From the NCBI GenBank assembly GCA_002415135.1, contig DIBY01000022.1, positions 124,001 to 188,000 on the forward strand: a stretch of DNA of 64,000 nt. The letters run 5' to 3'. Under the pieces are notes generated by a model. It did no database searches, was not told the DNA's origin, and worked only from the letters and a program-made list of their open reading frames with translations. Shown here piece by piece: positions 9,701 to 17,982 of the stretch (position 1 is its first letter; the number at the start of each line of letters is the position of its first letter). The DNA comes from Flavobacteriales bacterium UBA5040 (GTDB lineage: Bacteria; Bacteroidota; Bacteroidia; Flavobacteriales; Weeksellaceae). The position numbers and the translations under genes were made by a program.

Positions 9701-9980
9701 AGTTCAGTCAATCGGCTTGACTCCGCATGCACCACTTGAAGAGTATTTAGAAAAGAAACTCAATAAGTTAGAAACATTTTATGATAAGATTCACGGATGT
9801 CAGGTCTTTCTTAAAGTAGAAAACGGTGGAGGTAAAGAAAATAAGACCGCAGAGATTAAATTGGAGGTTCCAGGTGATGATATCGTGGTAAAAAAGACTT
9901 CTGCCTCTTTTGAAGAGAGTATTGATCTTTGTGCTGATGCAGCTAAAAAACTGTTAATCAAGAAGAAAGAATTGGCATAA
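9690..9980 (+). CDS. hpf: Ribosome hibernation promoting factor HPF/RaiA family
   Basis: The 96-residue protein has the short HPF/YfiA fold: MKIKVQSIGLTPHAPLEEYL start, KLNKLETFYDKI helix and SFEESIDLCADAAKKLL C-terminal helix. It binds the ribosome in stationary phase and blocks or dimerises it. I chose the ATG at 9690 because family members begin with the beta-strand KIKVQ; a start at 9657 would add eleven unrelated residues. The first 11 nt overlap the end of the recombinase gene, so the two are probably coupled. Confidence 0.88.
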   Translation: MKIKVQSIGLTPHAPLEEYLEKKLNKLETFYDKIHGCQVFLKVENGGGKENKTAEIKLEVPGDDIVVKKTSASFEESIDLCADAAKKLLIKKKELA

Positions 9981-10009
9981 AAAAAAATATTAAAAAAGTT
10001 TCATAAATA

Positions 10010-10042
10010 TTTGTAGGATTCAAAAAAACTACCTTATATTTG
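10010..10042 (+). promoter_or_regulatory. Promoter of the tRNA cluster
   Basis: TTTG at 10010-10013 and TATATTTG at 10035-10042, 21 nt apart, lie 38 nt before the first tRNA. Confidence 0.7.
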
Positions 10043-10080
10043 CACTCGCAAAAACAGATAAGAAGTTCTTTAAAATCTTT

Positions 10081-10154
10081 GCCTCCGTAGCTCAGCTGGC
10101 TAGAGCAGCTGATTTGTAATCAGCAGGTCGTGGGTTCGAGTCCCTCTGGAGGCT
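10081..10154 (+). tRNA. tRNA-Thr (anticodon TGT)
   Basis: The acceptor arms GCCTCCG and TGGAGGC pair. The anticodon stem GCTGA/TCAGC closes the loop TTTGTAA with anticodon TGT. The T-arm contains GGTTCGAGTCC. The CCA end is not encoded. It is the first of four tRNAs that precede tuf, the same order as the E. coli thrU-tyrU-glyT-thrT-tufB cluster. Confidence 0.96.
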
Positions 10155-10173
10155 CATATAAAAAATAAAAATT

Positions 10174-10256
10174 GGGGAGGTTCCAGAGTGGCCAAATGGA
10201 TCAGACTGTAACTCTGCTGTCTTACGACTTCGTAGGTTCGAATCCTACTCTCCCCA
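10174..10256 (+). tRNA. tRNA-Tyr (anticodon GTA)
   Basis: This is a class II tRNA with acceptor arms GGGGAGG and TCTCCCC, anticodon loop CTGTAAC (GTA), a long variable arm (GTC/GAC stem) and T-arm GTAGGTTCGAATCCTAC. Confidence 0.95.
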
Positions 10257-10277
10257 CATTTTTTATTTGAAAAAGTT

Positions 10278-10308
10278 TTTGTGTATTTGTAAATTTATTG
10301 TAGATTTG
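10278..10308 (+). promoter_or_regulatory. Internal promoter before tRNA-Gly
   Basis: TTTG at 10278-10281, a 19-nt spacer and TAGATTTG at 10301-10308. This gives tRNA-Gly and tRNA-Thr a promoter separate from the one at 10010. Confidence 0.65.
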
Positions 10309-10343
10309 CAAACCGTTTACCAACAGTTTTTGGAAACAAAAAT

Positions 10344-10416
10344 GCGGAAGTAGCTCAGTTGGTAGAGCGTCAGCCTTCCAAGCTGAATGTCGCGAGTTCG
10401 ACCCTCGTCTTCCGCT
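10344..10416 (+). tRNA. tRNA-Gly (anticodon TCC)
   Basis: Acceptor arms GCGGAAG and CTTCCGC pair. The anticodon stem TCAGC/GCTGA closes the loop CTTCCAA with anticodon TCC. The T-arm contains GAGTTCGACCCTC. Confidence 0.96.
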
Positions 10417-10421
10417 CTAAA

Positions 10422-10460
10422 AAATCACAACCAGTACAGCGGCTTGTGATTTTTTTTTAA
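10422..10460 (+). terminator. Terminator-like hairpin between tRNA-Gly and tRNA-Thr
   Basis: AAATCACAA and TTGTGATTT form a stem followed by eight or more T residues. It probably attenuates or ends the tRNA-Gly transcript before tRNA-Thr. Confidence 0.7.
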
Positions 10461-10466
10461 TCTTTT

Positions 10467-10538
10467 GCCGACTTAGCTCAGGGGTAGAGTGCTTCCTTGG
10501 TAAGGAAGAGGTCGTGAGTTCAAATCTCATAGTTGGCT
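10467..10538 (+). tRNA. tRNA-Thr (anticodon GGT)
   Basis: Acceptor arms GCCGACT and AGTTGGC pair with one G-T. The anticodon stem CTTCC/GGAAG closes TTGGTAA with anticodon GGT. The T-arm contains GAGTTCAAATCTC. It is the second threonine tRNA in the cluster. Confidence 0.95.
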
Positions 10539-10543
10539 CTATT

Positions 10544-10575
10544 GAATCTCTCTTTTTTTAAGAGAGATTTTTTGT
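10544..10575 (+). terminator. Terminator of the tRNA cluster
   Basis: AATCTCTCTT and AAGAGAGATT form a stem followed by a T run, directly after tRNA-Thr. Confidence 0.75.
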
Positions 10576-10896
10576 TTTTAACAACTGCTCTATATTGAAT
10601 TGGTGTTCTTTCAATTCTGATGATTCTCAATTCTACCTGTTGGTTATCACATTCAATTTAGAAATTTTTGGAAACGTTTTATTGTTTAAAAAAGCGATTT
10701 TGATCTAATATGAACCTCCAAAAGGGATTTATTTTGATTGAATTAAAAATTTTTTGGAAAATAGTGGTTATCAATTATTAATCAGAATTTTATATTAAAT
10801 CAAATACCATAAAGGTTTGTCAGCATTTATCTAAAGTATTAAATTGTTAAAATTATACCAAAAACTAAAATGTTTTAATAAATCTTATTTATAGAT
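10576..10896. other. AT-rich gap before the tuf promoters
   Basis: No ORF or RNA gene is visible. The DNA is strongly AT-rich and may serve as an upstream activating region for the strongly expressed tuf gene. I see no clear operator. Confidence 0.4.
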
Positions 10897-11035
10897 TTTC
10901 TCAAATAAATATTTTTCTGTAAATTTGCACTCCGGTAATTCGCTTATTATAGAGAATGTTATCAATCGAGATTTTTAAATGTTCAACTTTTTTCTAAGAA
11001 AAAGGATTTGAATATTTAAAAAATCACTATATTTG
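10897..11035 (+). promoter_or_regulatory. Tandem promoters of tuf
   Basis: Two promoter-like sites precede tuf. The distal one is TTTC at 10897-10900, 19 nt, then TAAATTTG at 10920-10927. The proximal one is TTTG at 11007-11010, 17 nt, then TATATTTG at 11028-11035, 44 nt before the start codon. Paired promoters fit the high, growth-rate-linked expression of EF-Tu. Confidence 0.65.
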
Positions 11036-11078
11036 CGCACCGAAAAAAGGAATAATTAATTAAATAAATATTTATATC

Positions 11079-12266
11079 ATGGCAAAGGAAACGTTTAATC
11101 GTAACAAACCACACTTGAACATTGGTACCATCGGTCACGTAGACCATGGTAAAACTACACTTACTGCTGCAATCAGCAAGGTGTTATCTGACAAAGGATA
11201 CGGGACAGCAAGAGATTTCTCTTCTATCGATTCTGCACCAGAAGAAAAAGAAAGAGGTATTACAATCAATACTTCACACATTGAATATGAAACTGCAAAC
11301 AGACACTACGCTCACGTAGACTGTCCAGGTCACGCCGATTATGTTAAGAACATGGTTACTGGTGCTGCTCAAATGGATGGTGCTATCTTAGTAGTTGCTT
11401 CTACAGACGGACCAATGCCTCAAACTAGAGAGCATATCCTTCTTTGTCGTCAGGTAAACGTACCTAACGTACTTGTATTCATGAACAAAGTTGACATGGT
11501 TGACGATGTTGAATTATTAGAATTAGTAGAAATGGAAGTAAGAGAACTTCTTTCTTCTTATGACTATGATGGTGACAATACACCAGTTATTCAAGGTTCT
11601 GCTCTAGGAGGTCTTAACGGAGATCCTAAGTGGGTAGCTAAAATCGAAGAATTAATGGATGCTGTTGATTCTTGGATCGAACTTCCAACAAGAGACGTTG
11701 ACAAAACTTTCTTAATGCCGATCGAAGATGTATTCTCTATTACAGGTCGTGGTACAGTTGCTACAGGAAGAATTGAAGCAGGTGTTATCAATACAGGTGA
11801 TCCAGTAGATATCGTAGGTATGGGTGATGAAAAATTAACATCAACTGTAACAGGAGTAGAAATGTTCCGTAAGATCTTAGATAGAGGTGAAGCAGGTGAT
11901 AACGTAGGTATCTTGTTAAGAGGTATTGAAAAAACTGACATCAAAAGAGGTATGGTAATCGCGAAAGCAGGATCTGTAACTCCACACAAAAAATTCAAAG
12001 CAGAGGTTTATATCCTTTCTAAAGAAGAAGGTGGTCGTCACACTCCATTCCACAACAAATACCGTCCACAGTTTTATGTTAGAACTACAGACGTTACAGG
12101 TGAGATCTTCTTACCGGAAGGTGTAGAAATGGTAATGCCAGGAGATAACTTAACAATTACAGTAGAATTGTTGCAGCCAATCGCTCTTAACGTAGGTCTT
12201 AGATTTGCAATTAGAGAAGGAGGTAGAACAGTTGGTGCAGGTCAGGTAACTGAAATCACTGATTAA
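11079..12266 (+). CDS. tuf: Elongation factor Tu
   Basis: At 395 residues this is a full-length EF-Tu. The G domain shows GHVDHGKT (residues 19-26), the switch I ERGITINT, DCPGHADY and NKVD motifs. Domains 2 and 3 follow, with GRGTVATGRIE and KYRPQFYVRTTDVTG. It delivers aminoacyl-tRNA to the ribosome in a GTP-dependent step. Codon use looks strongly biased, as expected for a highly expressed gene. It sits between four upstream tRNAs and tRNA-Trp/secE/nusG, the ancestral order. Confidence 0.98.
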   Translation: MAKETFNRNKPHLNIGTIGHVDHGKTTLTAAISKVLSDKGYGTARDFSSIDSAPEEKERGITINTSHIEYETANRHYAHVDCPGHADYVKNMVTGAAQMDGAILVVASTDGPMPQTREHILLCRQVNVPNVLVFMNKVDMVDDVELLELVEMEVRELLSSYDYDGDNTPVIQGSALGGLNGDPKWVAKIEELMDAVDSWIELPTRDVDKTFLMPIEDVFSITGRGTVATGRIEAGVINTGDPVDIVGMGDEKLTSTVTGVEMFRKILDRGEAGDNVGILLRGIEKTDIKRGMVIAKAGSVTPHKKFKAEVYILSKEEGGRHTPFHNKYRPQFYVRTTDVTGEIFLPEGVEMVMPGDNLTITVELLQPIALNVGLRFAIREGGRTVGAGQVTEITD

Positions 12267-12282
12267 TTTCTAAAATATAATT

Positions 12283-12316
12283 AATGTTCCGTAGGGAAAC
12301 TTACGGAACATTTTTA
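12283..12316 (+). terminator. Terminator after tuf
   Basis: AATGTTCCGTA and TACGGAACATT form an 11-bp stem followed by T residues, 16 nt after the stop codon and just before tRNA-Trp. Confidence 0.8.
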
Positions 12317-12320
12317 ATCT

Positions 12321-12391
12321 ACGGGCATCGTCCAATGGTAGGATACCGGTCTCCAAAACCGTTGATCAGGGTTCGAGTCCTTGTGCCCGTG
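12321..12391 (+). tRNA. tRNA-Trp (anticodon CCA)
   Basis: Acceptor arms ACGGGCA and TGCCCGT pair fully. The anticodon loop CTCCAAA carries CCA. The T-arm contains GGGTTCGAGTCCT. It lies 13 nt before secE and is probably transcribed with it. Confidence 0.95.
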
Positions 12392-12404
12392 CAAATAAAA
12401 GATA

Positions 12405-12608
12405 ATGAGTTTAGTAGATTTTGTTAAAGGTTCTTATTTTGAATTCAAAGATAAAGTAGAGTGGCCGAAGTGGCCTGAGCTGCAATCGTCTACAGTAGTT
12501 GTTACTATTGGTACGGTGATTTTAGCACTTTTTGTCTTTGGTGTTGATTCATTGTTCAGTAAATCTATTGCGAATATAATTTCGCTCTTTATCAATCTGT
12601 TCAATTAA
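12405..12608 (+). CDS. secE: Preprotein translocase subunit SecE
   Basis: The 67-residue protein has the minimal SecE layout: an amphipathic N-terminal helix ending in the conserved KVEWPKWPEL segment, then one transmembrane helix (about residues 30-55). It clamps SecY in the inner-membrane translocon. Position between tRNA-Trp and nusG is the usual one, and nusG starts 15 nt later, so the two form an operon. Confidence 0.95.
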   Translation: MSLVDFVKGSYFEFKDKVEWPKWPELQSSTVVVTIGTVILALFVFGVDSLFSKSIANIISLFINLFN

Positions 12609-12623
12609 AATTATTTTCCAACA

Positions 12624-13166
12624 ATGAGTGACTTGAAGTGGTATGTTCTTAAATCCATCAGTGGACAGGAAAATAAGGTGAAAGCCTATATTGAGAACGA
12701 AATGAAGCATTATGGCTTAGAGGATTTCGTAACTCAAGTAGTCATTCCTATGGAAAAAGTAATCCAGATAAGAAATGGTAAAAAGGTACCGAAAGAAAAA
12801 CCTTATTACCCAGGATACTTAATGGTAGAAGCGAATCTGGTAGGAGAAGTTCCTCACATTATCAAAAATATTCCAGGTGTGATCTCGTTTTTGAGTTCAA
12901 CCAAAGGTGGTGATCCTGTACCAATGCGTAAATCAGAAGTGAATAGAATGTTAGGTAGAATGGATGAGCTTTCTGAGTTCGCACTCGAAACAGCAATTCC
13001 TTTTGTTGTAGGTGAAAACGTAAAAGTGATCGATGGTCCATTCAATGGTTTCAACGGTACAGTAGAAAAACTTCACGAAGACAAAAAGAAAATAGAAGTT
13101 TCAGTAATGATTTTCGGAAGAAAAACTCCAATGGAATTAAGCTTTATGCAGGTAGAAAAAGTGTAA
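12624..13166 (+). CDS. nusG: Transcription termination/antitermination factor NusG
   Basis: The 180-residue protein has an NGN domain (LKWYVLKSISGQENKVK start, PKEKPYYPGYLMVEA) and a C-terminal KOW domain (GENVKVIDGPFNGFNGTV). NusG binds RNA polymerase, suppresses pausing and links it to Rho or the ribosome. In most bacteria rplK follows directly. Here a terminator and two unrelated genes intervene before rplK at 16823. Confidence 0.97.
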   Translation: MSDLKWYVLKSISGQENKVKAYIENEMKHYGLEDFVTQVVIPMEKVIQIRNGKKVPKEKPYYPGYLMVEANLVGEVPHIIKNIPGVISFLSSTKGGDPVPMRKSEVNRMLGRMDELSEFALETAIPFVVGENVKVIDGPFNGFNGTVEKLHEDKKKIEVSVMIFGRKTPMELSFMQVEKV

Positions 13167-13187
13167 CATGTTTACATTGTAAATATA

Positions 13188-13217
13188 GAAAGAACCAATT
13201 TTGGTTCTTTTTTTTTG
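13188..13217 (+). terminator. Terminator after nusG
   Basis: AAAGAACCAA and TTGGTTCTTT form a 10-bp stem followed by a run of T. It ends the secE-nusG transcript and so separates it from the ribosomal protein operon. Confidence 0.8.
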
Positions 13218-13316
13218 CTCAAAACTTCTATTATGTTTAGCTTCGCAAAAATTTAAAATAGGTATAAAAATTTCTATCTTTTAGTTTTAACGGTCCTTTT
13301 TGCTGGACTACAAAAT

Positions 13317-14099
13317 GTGAGTGCTCAAGATGTGGTTTTGTATAATCAGTTACAGGAACCAGATGGCAATATGGTGAGTGCGTCGTCGTCAATATCGCGA
13401 AGTATCCATTTGGCGGATGACTTTTCATTTAGTGCAGATTCTAAAATCAATAAAGTGACCTTTGATGGAGCGCAGATCGCTAACAGTCTTGGTTCAATCT
13501 TATTGTCGGCTGATTTTTACATTGTCGAGGGTGAAGCTTTGGCCACAGCGCCTGGAACAGAGAACGTAGTTTATCAGTCTGTCGGAAACTTAGATGGTGT
13601 AACACGTTTAAGCAATGGTTATCTTCAGAATTTTGTGATCGATCTGAGTGGTAAGAATATCAATTTGCAAGCTAACAAGAAATATTGGGTGATTTTCAGT
13701 GTTAATATCAATGCGCCATACCCTTCAAGTGTCACCGACTGGTATAACTTTCCTGGATACAACACTGTCGGGACTAGTTTAGCGAAAAAATATACCAATG
13801 GAGCTTGGGGTAACTTACCTACCGGTTTAACTTTTAAAATTGAAGGAAAAACAACTTTAGGTACAACTGAAACTTTTACAAGCAAAACGAATGTTTTTGT
13901 AACAACGTCCGTATCACAGACTTTAGAGGTAAAACTTAAGGATTTCAAATCTTTATCTGTATTTGATTTCTCCGGTAAGCAATTACTGACTTCTGAAAAG
14001 ACCGTTAATAATATTGCGTTTCTAGCGCAAGGAATATATTTAGGAGTTGTAACTACTGAAAACGGTAAAAGAATTTCGGCTAAATTTATTAAAAAGTAA
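13317..14099 (+). CDS. T9SS-sorted secreted protein; start codon unclear
   Basis: A 260-residue reading is possible from GTG at 13317, but the real protein seems to begin earlier. In the same frame from about 13266 the codons read KNFYLLVLTVLFAG...NVSAQ, a classical signal peptide that runs into this ORF. No ATG, GTG or TTG precedes it in frame before a TAA at 13254. The C-terminus (FKSLSVFDFSGKQLL to the final FIKK) is a type IX secretion type A sorting domain, so export is expected. The middle is beta-rich without a recognised domain. The gene may use a rare start or may have lost it. Confidence 0.65.
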   Translation: MSAQDVVLYNQLQEPDGNMVSASSSISRSIHLADDFSFSADSKINKVTFDGAQIANSLGSILLSADFYIVEGEALATAPGTENVVYQSVGNLDGVTRLSNGYLQNFVIDLSGKNINLQANKKYWVIFSVNINAPYPSSVTDWYNFPGYNTVGTSLAKKYTNGAWGNLPTGLTFKIEGKTTLGTTETFTSKTNVFVTTSVSQTLEVKLKDFKSLSVFDFSGKQLLTSEKTVNNIAFLAQGIYLGVVTTENGKRISAKFIKK

Positions 14100-14330
14100 T
14101 TCATTTAAATAATTGACGTTTTATAATGAGCGTTACAAAACTAAAGGCCATTCGAAAGAGTGGTCTTTTCATTTTTAAATTTAAATCCATTTTTTAAAAC
14201 AGTTTCTTTTATTATTTATGGACTACATAATACTTTGGTCATTGATGTGTTTAATCAATTTTAAATAGGTGATTTAACTTATAGACTTTGCTTTTGTGAA
14301 TTTACCTTTGTTATCATAAAAACTTAAACG

Positions 14331-16475
14331 ATGAAAACAAATGTGAAAATCCTGTTTCTATGTTGTGGTATTTACTTAAACGCACAATATAACTATCCCT
14401 CAACCCCCGTGAAAGCAGTAATTGATAACTATAATGGAGTGAACATAACGGATAATTACAGGTGGCTGGAAGATATCAAGAATCCGGAAGTAACTGATTG
14501 GTTTAAAAAACAGGCTGATTTTAGTAAAAATTATATTGAAAAAATTTCCGGTCGCGATCAGCTATTTAATGATATGAAATATCTGGATGAGTTGAAAAGT
14601 GAAGAGTTTTATAATGCTAAAAAAAGCGGGGACAATTATTTCTACACTAAGATTTTGAGAGGAGAAAAAGTTGCAAAATTGTATATGCGTGATGCAGCGG
14701 GGAAAGAAACACTTATTTTCGACCCGGAAAAATACGTTGCTGGTAAAACGTATGAGATTCAGGATTTCTCACCCAATAAAGATGGATCTATTTTGGCGAT
14801 GGGTTTAGCAGAAAGCGGTGCGGAAATAGGTGAAAGCCGATTCATCGATATAAAAACTCAGAAACTTTTCCCCGATGTTTTGGCTCCGGTTTGGGGAGGA
14901 ATTAGTGCGTGGACACCAGATCAAAAGTCTGTTTTGTACATCAAACTTCAAAATAAAGACAATACCAGCAATGATATGTTGAGAGATATGCGCTCCATGC
15001 AGCATACTCTTGGGACTGAATCTGGCAATGATATTGAAATCGCATCCCGATTGAAGAATCCTTCACTTCCTATCAAACCTGAAAACTGGATAGCTACTTA
15101 TTTTACTGATGATTATAAGTTGATGTTTCTCGCGATAGGTTCTGTTAAAAATGAGCAACTTGTTTATTATGCGTCAGCGTCAGAATTTGGTTCTCCAGTC
15201 ATCAATTGGAAACCTTTTATCGAATATAATGATGAAATTACAAATTATGAAGTCGTTGGGAATAAAGTGTTTTTTCTTACACACAAGAATGCTCCTAATT
15301 TTAAAATTGAAGTGACAGATCTCAATAAACCTGATTTCAAAAATGCTAAAACTGTTGTTCCCGAAGGAAAAAATTTAATTTCCCGAATGACCGCTACCAA
15401 GAATTATTTAGTTTACGGAGTTGCGAACGGAATGAATACCGAAATTTATAAAGTTGATGGCAATAATCTGCAAATAAGTAAAATGCCACTTCCGCAAGGG
15501 AGTAATGCGGTGCTGCCACTAAACAGTCGGGAAGGAGATGAGGCCGTGGCCGTTAATTATGGCTGGTTAAATCCTTATGTTTTCTATGATCTCAGTTTAA
15601 AAGATAATACAGTGGCCGTGAGCAAAATATTTAATTCCAAAACGGTTTATCCAAATCAAGGTGAGTTTGTCGTCAAGGAAATAGAAATCAAAAGTCACGA
15701 TGGAACGATGGTTCCACTCTCTATCATCTATCCAAAAAATGTAAAAATGGATGGAAGCAACTCCCTTTATTTAGATGGGTACGGATCCTACGGAGTTTCT
15801 ATTTTTCCGTACTTTTCTGAAACTACTTATGCCCTTCTTCGACAAAATGTTATTGTTGCTATAGCTCATGTAAGAGGTGGCGGCGAAAAAGGAGAAGCGT
15901 GGCATAAGGCCGGTTATAAAGGGACAAAGCAAAACACCTGGAAAGATTTTATTGCGTGCGCTGATTATTTAGTAGATCAAAAATATACCTCCAAAGAAAA
16001 ACTAATTGGTTCGGGAATGAGCGCGGGTGGAATTTTAATTGGAAATGCAGTCGCAGAACGTCCTGATTTATTTGCCGCAATTATTGCAGAAGTTGGCTGT
16101 ACCAATATGTTAAGAATGGAAACTACCCCAAACGGACCCAACCAAATTCCGGAATTTGGCGCCCTGGGTGATCCTGAGGATCTGAAAGGTTTAATTGCAA
16201 TGGATGCCCAACATAAAATTAAAGAGAATGTGAAATATCCAGCGGTTCTGGTCAGAACAGGAATGAATGATCCAAGAGTGATTCCGTGGATGCCTGCGAA
16301 ATTTGCTGCCACGATGCAGAACAATTCAACATCTGGAAAACCTGTCTTATTTTATGTGGACTACGAAAATGGACATTTCACTCAAGACAAAAATGTAACC
16401 TATCGAAATTATGCTGATATGTATGCTTTCGCTCTTTCACAGACCAATCATCCTAATTTTAAGTATCTGAAATGA
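14331..16475 (+). CDS. Prolyl oligopeptidase family serine peptidase (S9A)
   Basis: The 714-residue protein has the length and layout of prolyl oligopeptidase: an N-terminal segment typical of the family (YRWLEDIKNPEVTDWF), a beta-propeller region and a C-terminal alpha/beta-hydrolase domain. The catalytic triad is Ser564 (GSGMSAGG), Asp647 (GMNDPRV) and His682 (ENGHFTQ). A signal peptide (about residues 1-18, ending LNAQ) points to periplasmic export, where it would cut proline-containing peptides. A TACCTTTG -7-like element lies at 14303-14310. The gene is part of the insertion between nusG and rplK. Confidence 0.92.
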   Translation: MKTNVKILFLCCGIYLNAQYNYPSTPVKAVIDNYNGVNITDNYRWLEDIKNPEVTDWFKKQADFSKNYIEKISGRDQLFNDMKYLDELKSEEFYNAKKSGDNYFYTKILRGEKVAKLYMRDAAGKETLIFDPEKYVAGKTYEIQDFSPNKDGSILAMGLAESGAEIGESRFIDIKTQKLFPDVLAPVWGGISAWTPDQKSVLYIKLQNKDNTSNDMLRDMRSMQHTLGTESGNDIEIASRLKNPSLPIKPENWIATYFTDDYKLMFLAIGSVKNEQLVYYASASEFGSPVINWKPFIEYNDEITNYEVVGNKVFFLTHKNAPNFKIEVTDLNKPDFKNAKTVVPEGKNLISRMTATKNYLVYGVANGMNTEIYKVDGNNLQISKMPLPQGSNAVLPLNSREGDEAVAVNYGWLNPYVFYDLSLKDNTVAVSKIFNSKTVYPNQGEFVVKEIEIKSHDGTMVPLSIIYPKNVKMDGSNSLYLDGYGSYGVSIFPYFSETTYALLRQNVIVAIAHVRGGGEKGEAWHKAGYKGTKQNTWKDFIACADYLVDQKYTSKEKLIGSGMSAGGILIGNAVAERPDLFAAIIAEVGCTNMLRMETTPNGPNQIPEFGALGDPEDLKGLIAMDAQHKIKENVKYPAVLVRTGMNDPRVIPWMPAKFAATMQNNSTSGKPVLFYVDYENGHFTQDKNVTYRNYADMYAFALSQTNHPNFKYLK

Positions 16476-16695
16476 ATAGAGATTAATAGAATTTCTAGAA
16501 AACCGTTTTGCCAAACGGTTTTTTTGCATTAATAAAAAGAAAGAGTTCTTGCTTTAACACATTATATCTTTAGAATTGTTTTCAACAAATAGGACGAGTG
16601 AAAACAAAATGGTATTTAGTTATTTAAAAATAGTTACTGATTGTTCTAAATAAAAAACTTTTTCAAATTCTTTCTAAAAATCAACATCTTACCTA

Positions 16696-16725
16696 TTGTG
16701 TATTTAAAAATTATTCTTAATTTTG
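16696..16725 (+). promoter_or_regulatory. Promoter of the rplKAJL operon
   Basis: TTG at 16696-16698, 19 nt, then TAATTTTG at 16718-16725. It replaces read-through from nusG, which is cut off by the terminator at 13188 and by the inserted genes. Confidence 0.7.
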
Positions 16726-16743
16726 CAATCCGAAATGTAGAGT

Positions 16744-16797
16744 AGTGAGATGAGATCACTTCGCTGCAGATTTATAAATGCTTCCACATTCATAAAT
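16744..16797 (+). promoter_or_regulatory. Structured rplK leader, possible L1 or L11 control site
   Basis: Two hairpins occupy the roughly 90-nt leader. AGTGA/TCACT (16744-16760) has a 7-nt loop. ATTTATAAATG/CATTCATAAAT (16770-16797) has ten of eleven pairs and a 6-nt loop. In E. coli, L1 represses the rplKA mRNA by binding its leader. These hairpins could serve the same purpose, but I do not see the exact L1 consensus. Confidence 0.45.
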
Positions 16798-16822
16798 TAT
16801 TAATTTTTTTTAAAAAATCAAA

Positions 16823-17266
16823 ATGGCTAAAAAAGTCTTTAAAATGGTGAAGCTCCAAGTAAAAGGAGGAGCAGCTAATCCATCTCCACCAGTAGGTCCA
16901 GCATTGGGTTCTGCAGGGGTGAACATTATGGAGTTTTGTAAGCAATTTAACGGAAGAACTCAAGACAAACCGGGACAAGTTTTACCTGTAGTAATTACAG
17001 TATTCGAAGACAAATCATTTGAATTCGTTATTAAAACTCCACCAGTTGCGATCCAACTTTTAGAAGCTAGTAAGCAGAAAAAAGGTTCAGGAGAGCCAAA
17101 CAGACTGAAAGTAGGTGCTGTATCTTGGGCTCAAGTTAGTAAAATTGCTGAGGATAAAATGGTAGATCTTAATTGCTTTACTATGGATGGTGCCCTTACT
17201 ATGGTTGCCGGAACTGCAAGATCTATGGGATTGAGAGTAACAGGAACTAAACCAACTAACGCTTAA
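16823..17266 (+). CDS. rplK: 50S ribosomal protein L11
   Basis: The 147-residue protein matches L11: MAKKVFKMVKLQVKGGAANPSPPVGPALG-type N-terminal domain with the proline-rich linker, and a C-terminal rRNA-binding domain (GSGEPNRLKVGAV, MVAGTARSMGLRV). L11 shapes the GTPase-associated centre with 23S rRNA and L10/L7-L12. It begins the rplK-rplA-rplJ-rplL operon, with rplA 11 nt downstream. Confidence 0.98.
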   Translation: MAKKVFKMVKLQVKGGAANPSPPVGPALGSAGVNIMEFCKQFNGRTQDKPGQVLPVVITVFEDKSFEFVIKTPPVAIQLLEASKQKKGSGEPNRLKVGAVSWAQVSKIAEDKMVDLNCFTMDGALTMVAGTARSMGLRVTGTKPTNA

Positions 17267-17277
17267 TACTTATAGAA

Positions 17278-17970
17278 ATGGCAAAATTAACGAAAAAGCA
17301 AAAAGAAGCTTTAAGCAAAATAGAAAAAAATAAAATTTACTCTCTTGACGAAGCTTCTGCTTTGGTAAAAGAAGTAAACTTTGCAAAATTTGACGCTTCC
17401 GTAGATATCGCAGTTAGATTAGGAGTTGATCCTAGAAAAGCGAATCAAATGGTAAGAGGAGTTGTTTCTCTTCCACACGGAACTGGTAAAGATGTAAAGG
17501 TATTGGCCTTGGTAACTCCAGATAAAGAAGCAGAAGCGAAAGAAGCTGGTGCTGATTATGTTGGTCTTGACGAGTACTTACAAAAAATAAAAGATGGTTG
17601 GACTGATGTTGACGTTATCGTTACCATGCCAGCTGTAATGGGTAAATTAGGTCCATTGGGTAGAATTTTAGGTCCAAGAGGTCTAATGCCAAACCCAAAA
17701 TCAGGAACTGTAACCATGGATATTGGTAAAGCAGTATCTGAAGTGAAATCAGGTAAGATTGATTTTAAAGTTGATAAATACGGAATCATCCATGCAGGAA
17801 TTGGTAAAGTATCTTTCGATGCGACTCAAATCAGAGAAAATGCTGCTGAATTAATTCAGACATTGATGAAATTGAAACCAACTGCGTCTAAAGGTATTTA
17901 TGTAAGAAGTATTTATTTATCTTCTACCATGAGCCCAGGTATTGCAATTGATACTAAATCTGTAAACTAA
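17278..17970 (+). CDS. rplA: 50S ribosomal protein L1
   Basis: The 230-residue protein has the normal L1 length and signatures: KFDASVDIAVRLGVDPRKANQMVRG, the GKLGPLGRILGPRGLMPNPKSGT block and a GKIDFKVDKYGIIHAGIGK segment. It forms the L1 stalk and in many bacteria represses its own operon. rplJ starts 12 nt downstream. Confidence 0.98.
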   Translation: MAKLTKKQKEALSKIEKNKIYSLDEASALVKEVNFAKFDASVDIAVRLGVDPRKANQMVRGVVSLPHGTGKDVKVLALVTPDKEAEAKEAGADYVGLDEYLQKIKDGWTDVDVIVTMPAVMGKLGPLGRILGPRGLMPNPKSGTVTMDIGKAVSEVKSGKIDFKVDKYGIIHAGIGKVSFDATQIRENAAELIQTLMKLKPTASKGIYVRSIYLSSTMSPGIAIDTKSVN

Positions 17971-17982
17971 AATCTGAAAGAC

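Larger units (their letters stand above)
16476..16822. other. Gap before rplK: terminator, promoter and leader
   Basis: The first part holds a terminator for the peptidase gene (16499-16525, AAACCGTTT/AAACGGTTT with T run). The middle is AT-rich without a feature. From 16696 onward lie the promoter and structured leader of rplK, listed separately. Confidence 0.7.

Noticed and set aside
11591..11998. 135-residue ORF antisense to tuf
   Set aside because: Shadow of the highly biased tuf codons; no start context, no family resemblance.
13625..14104. 159-residue ORF antisense to the T9SS protein gene
   Set aside because: The plus strand carries the sorting domain and signal peptide; the antisense frame has no features.
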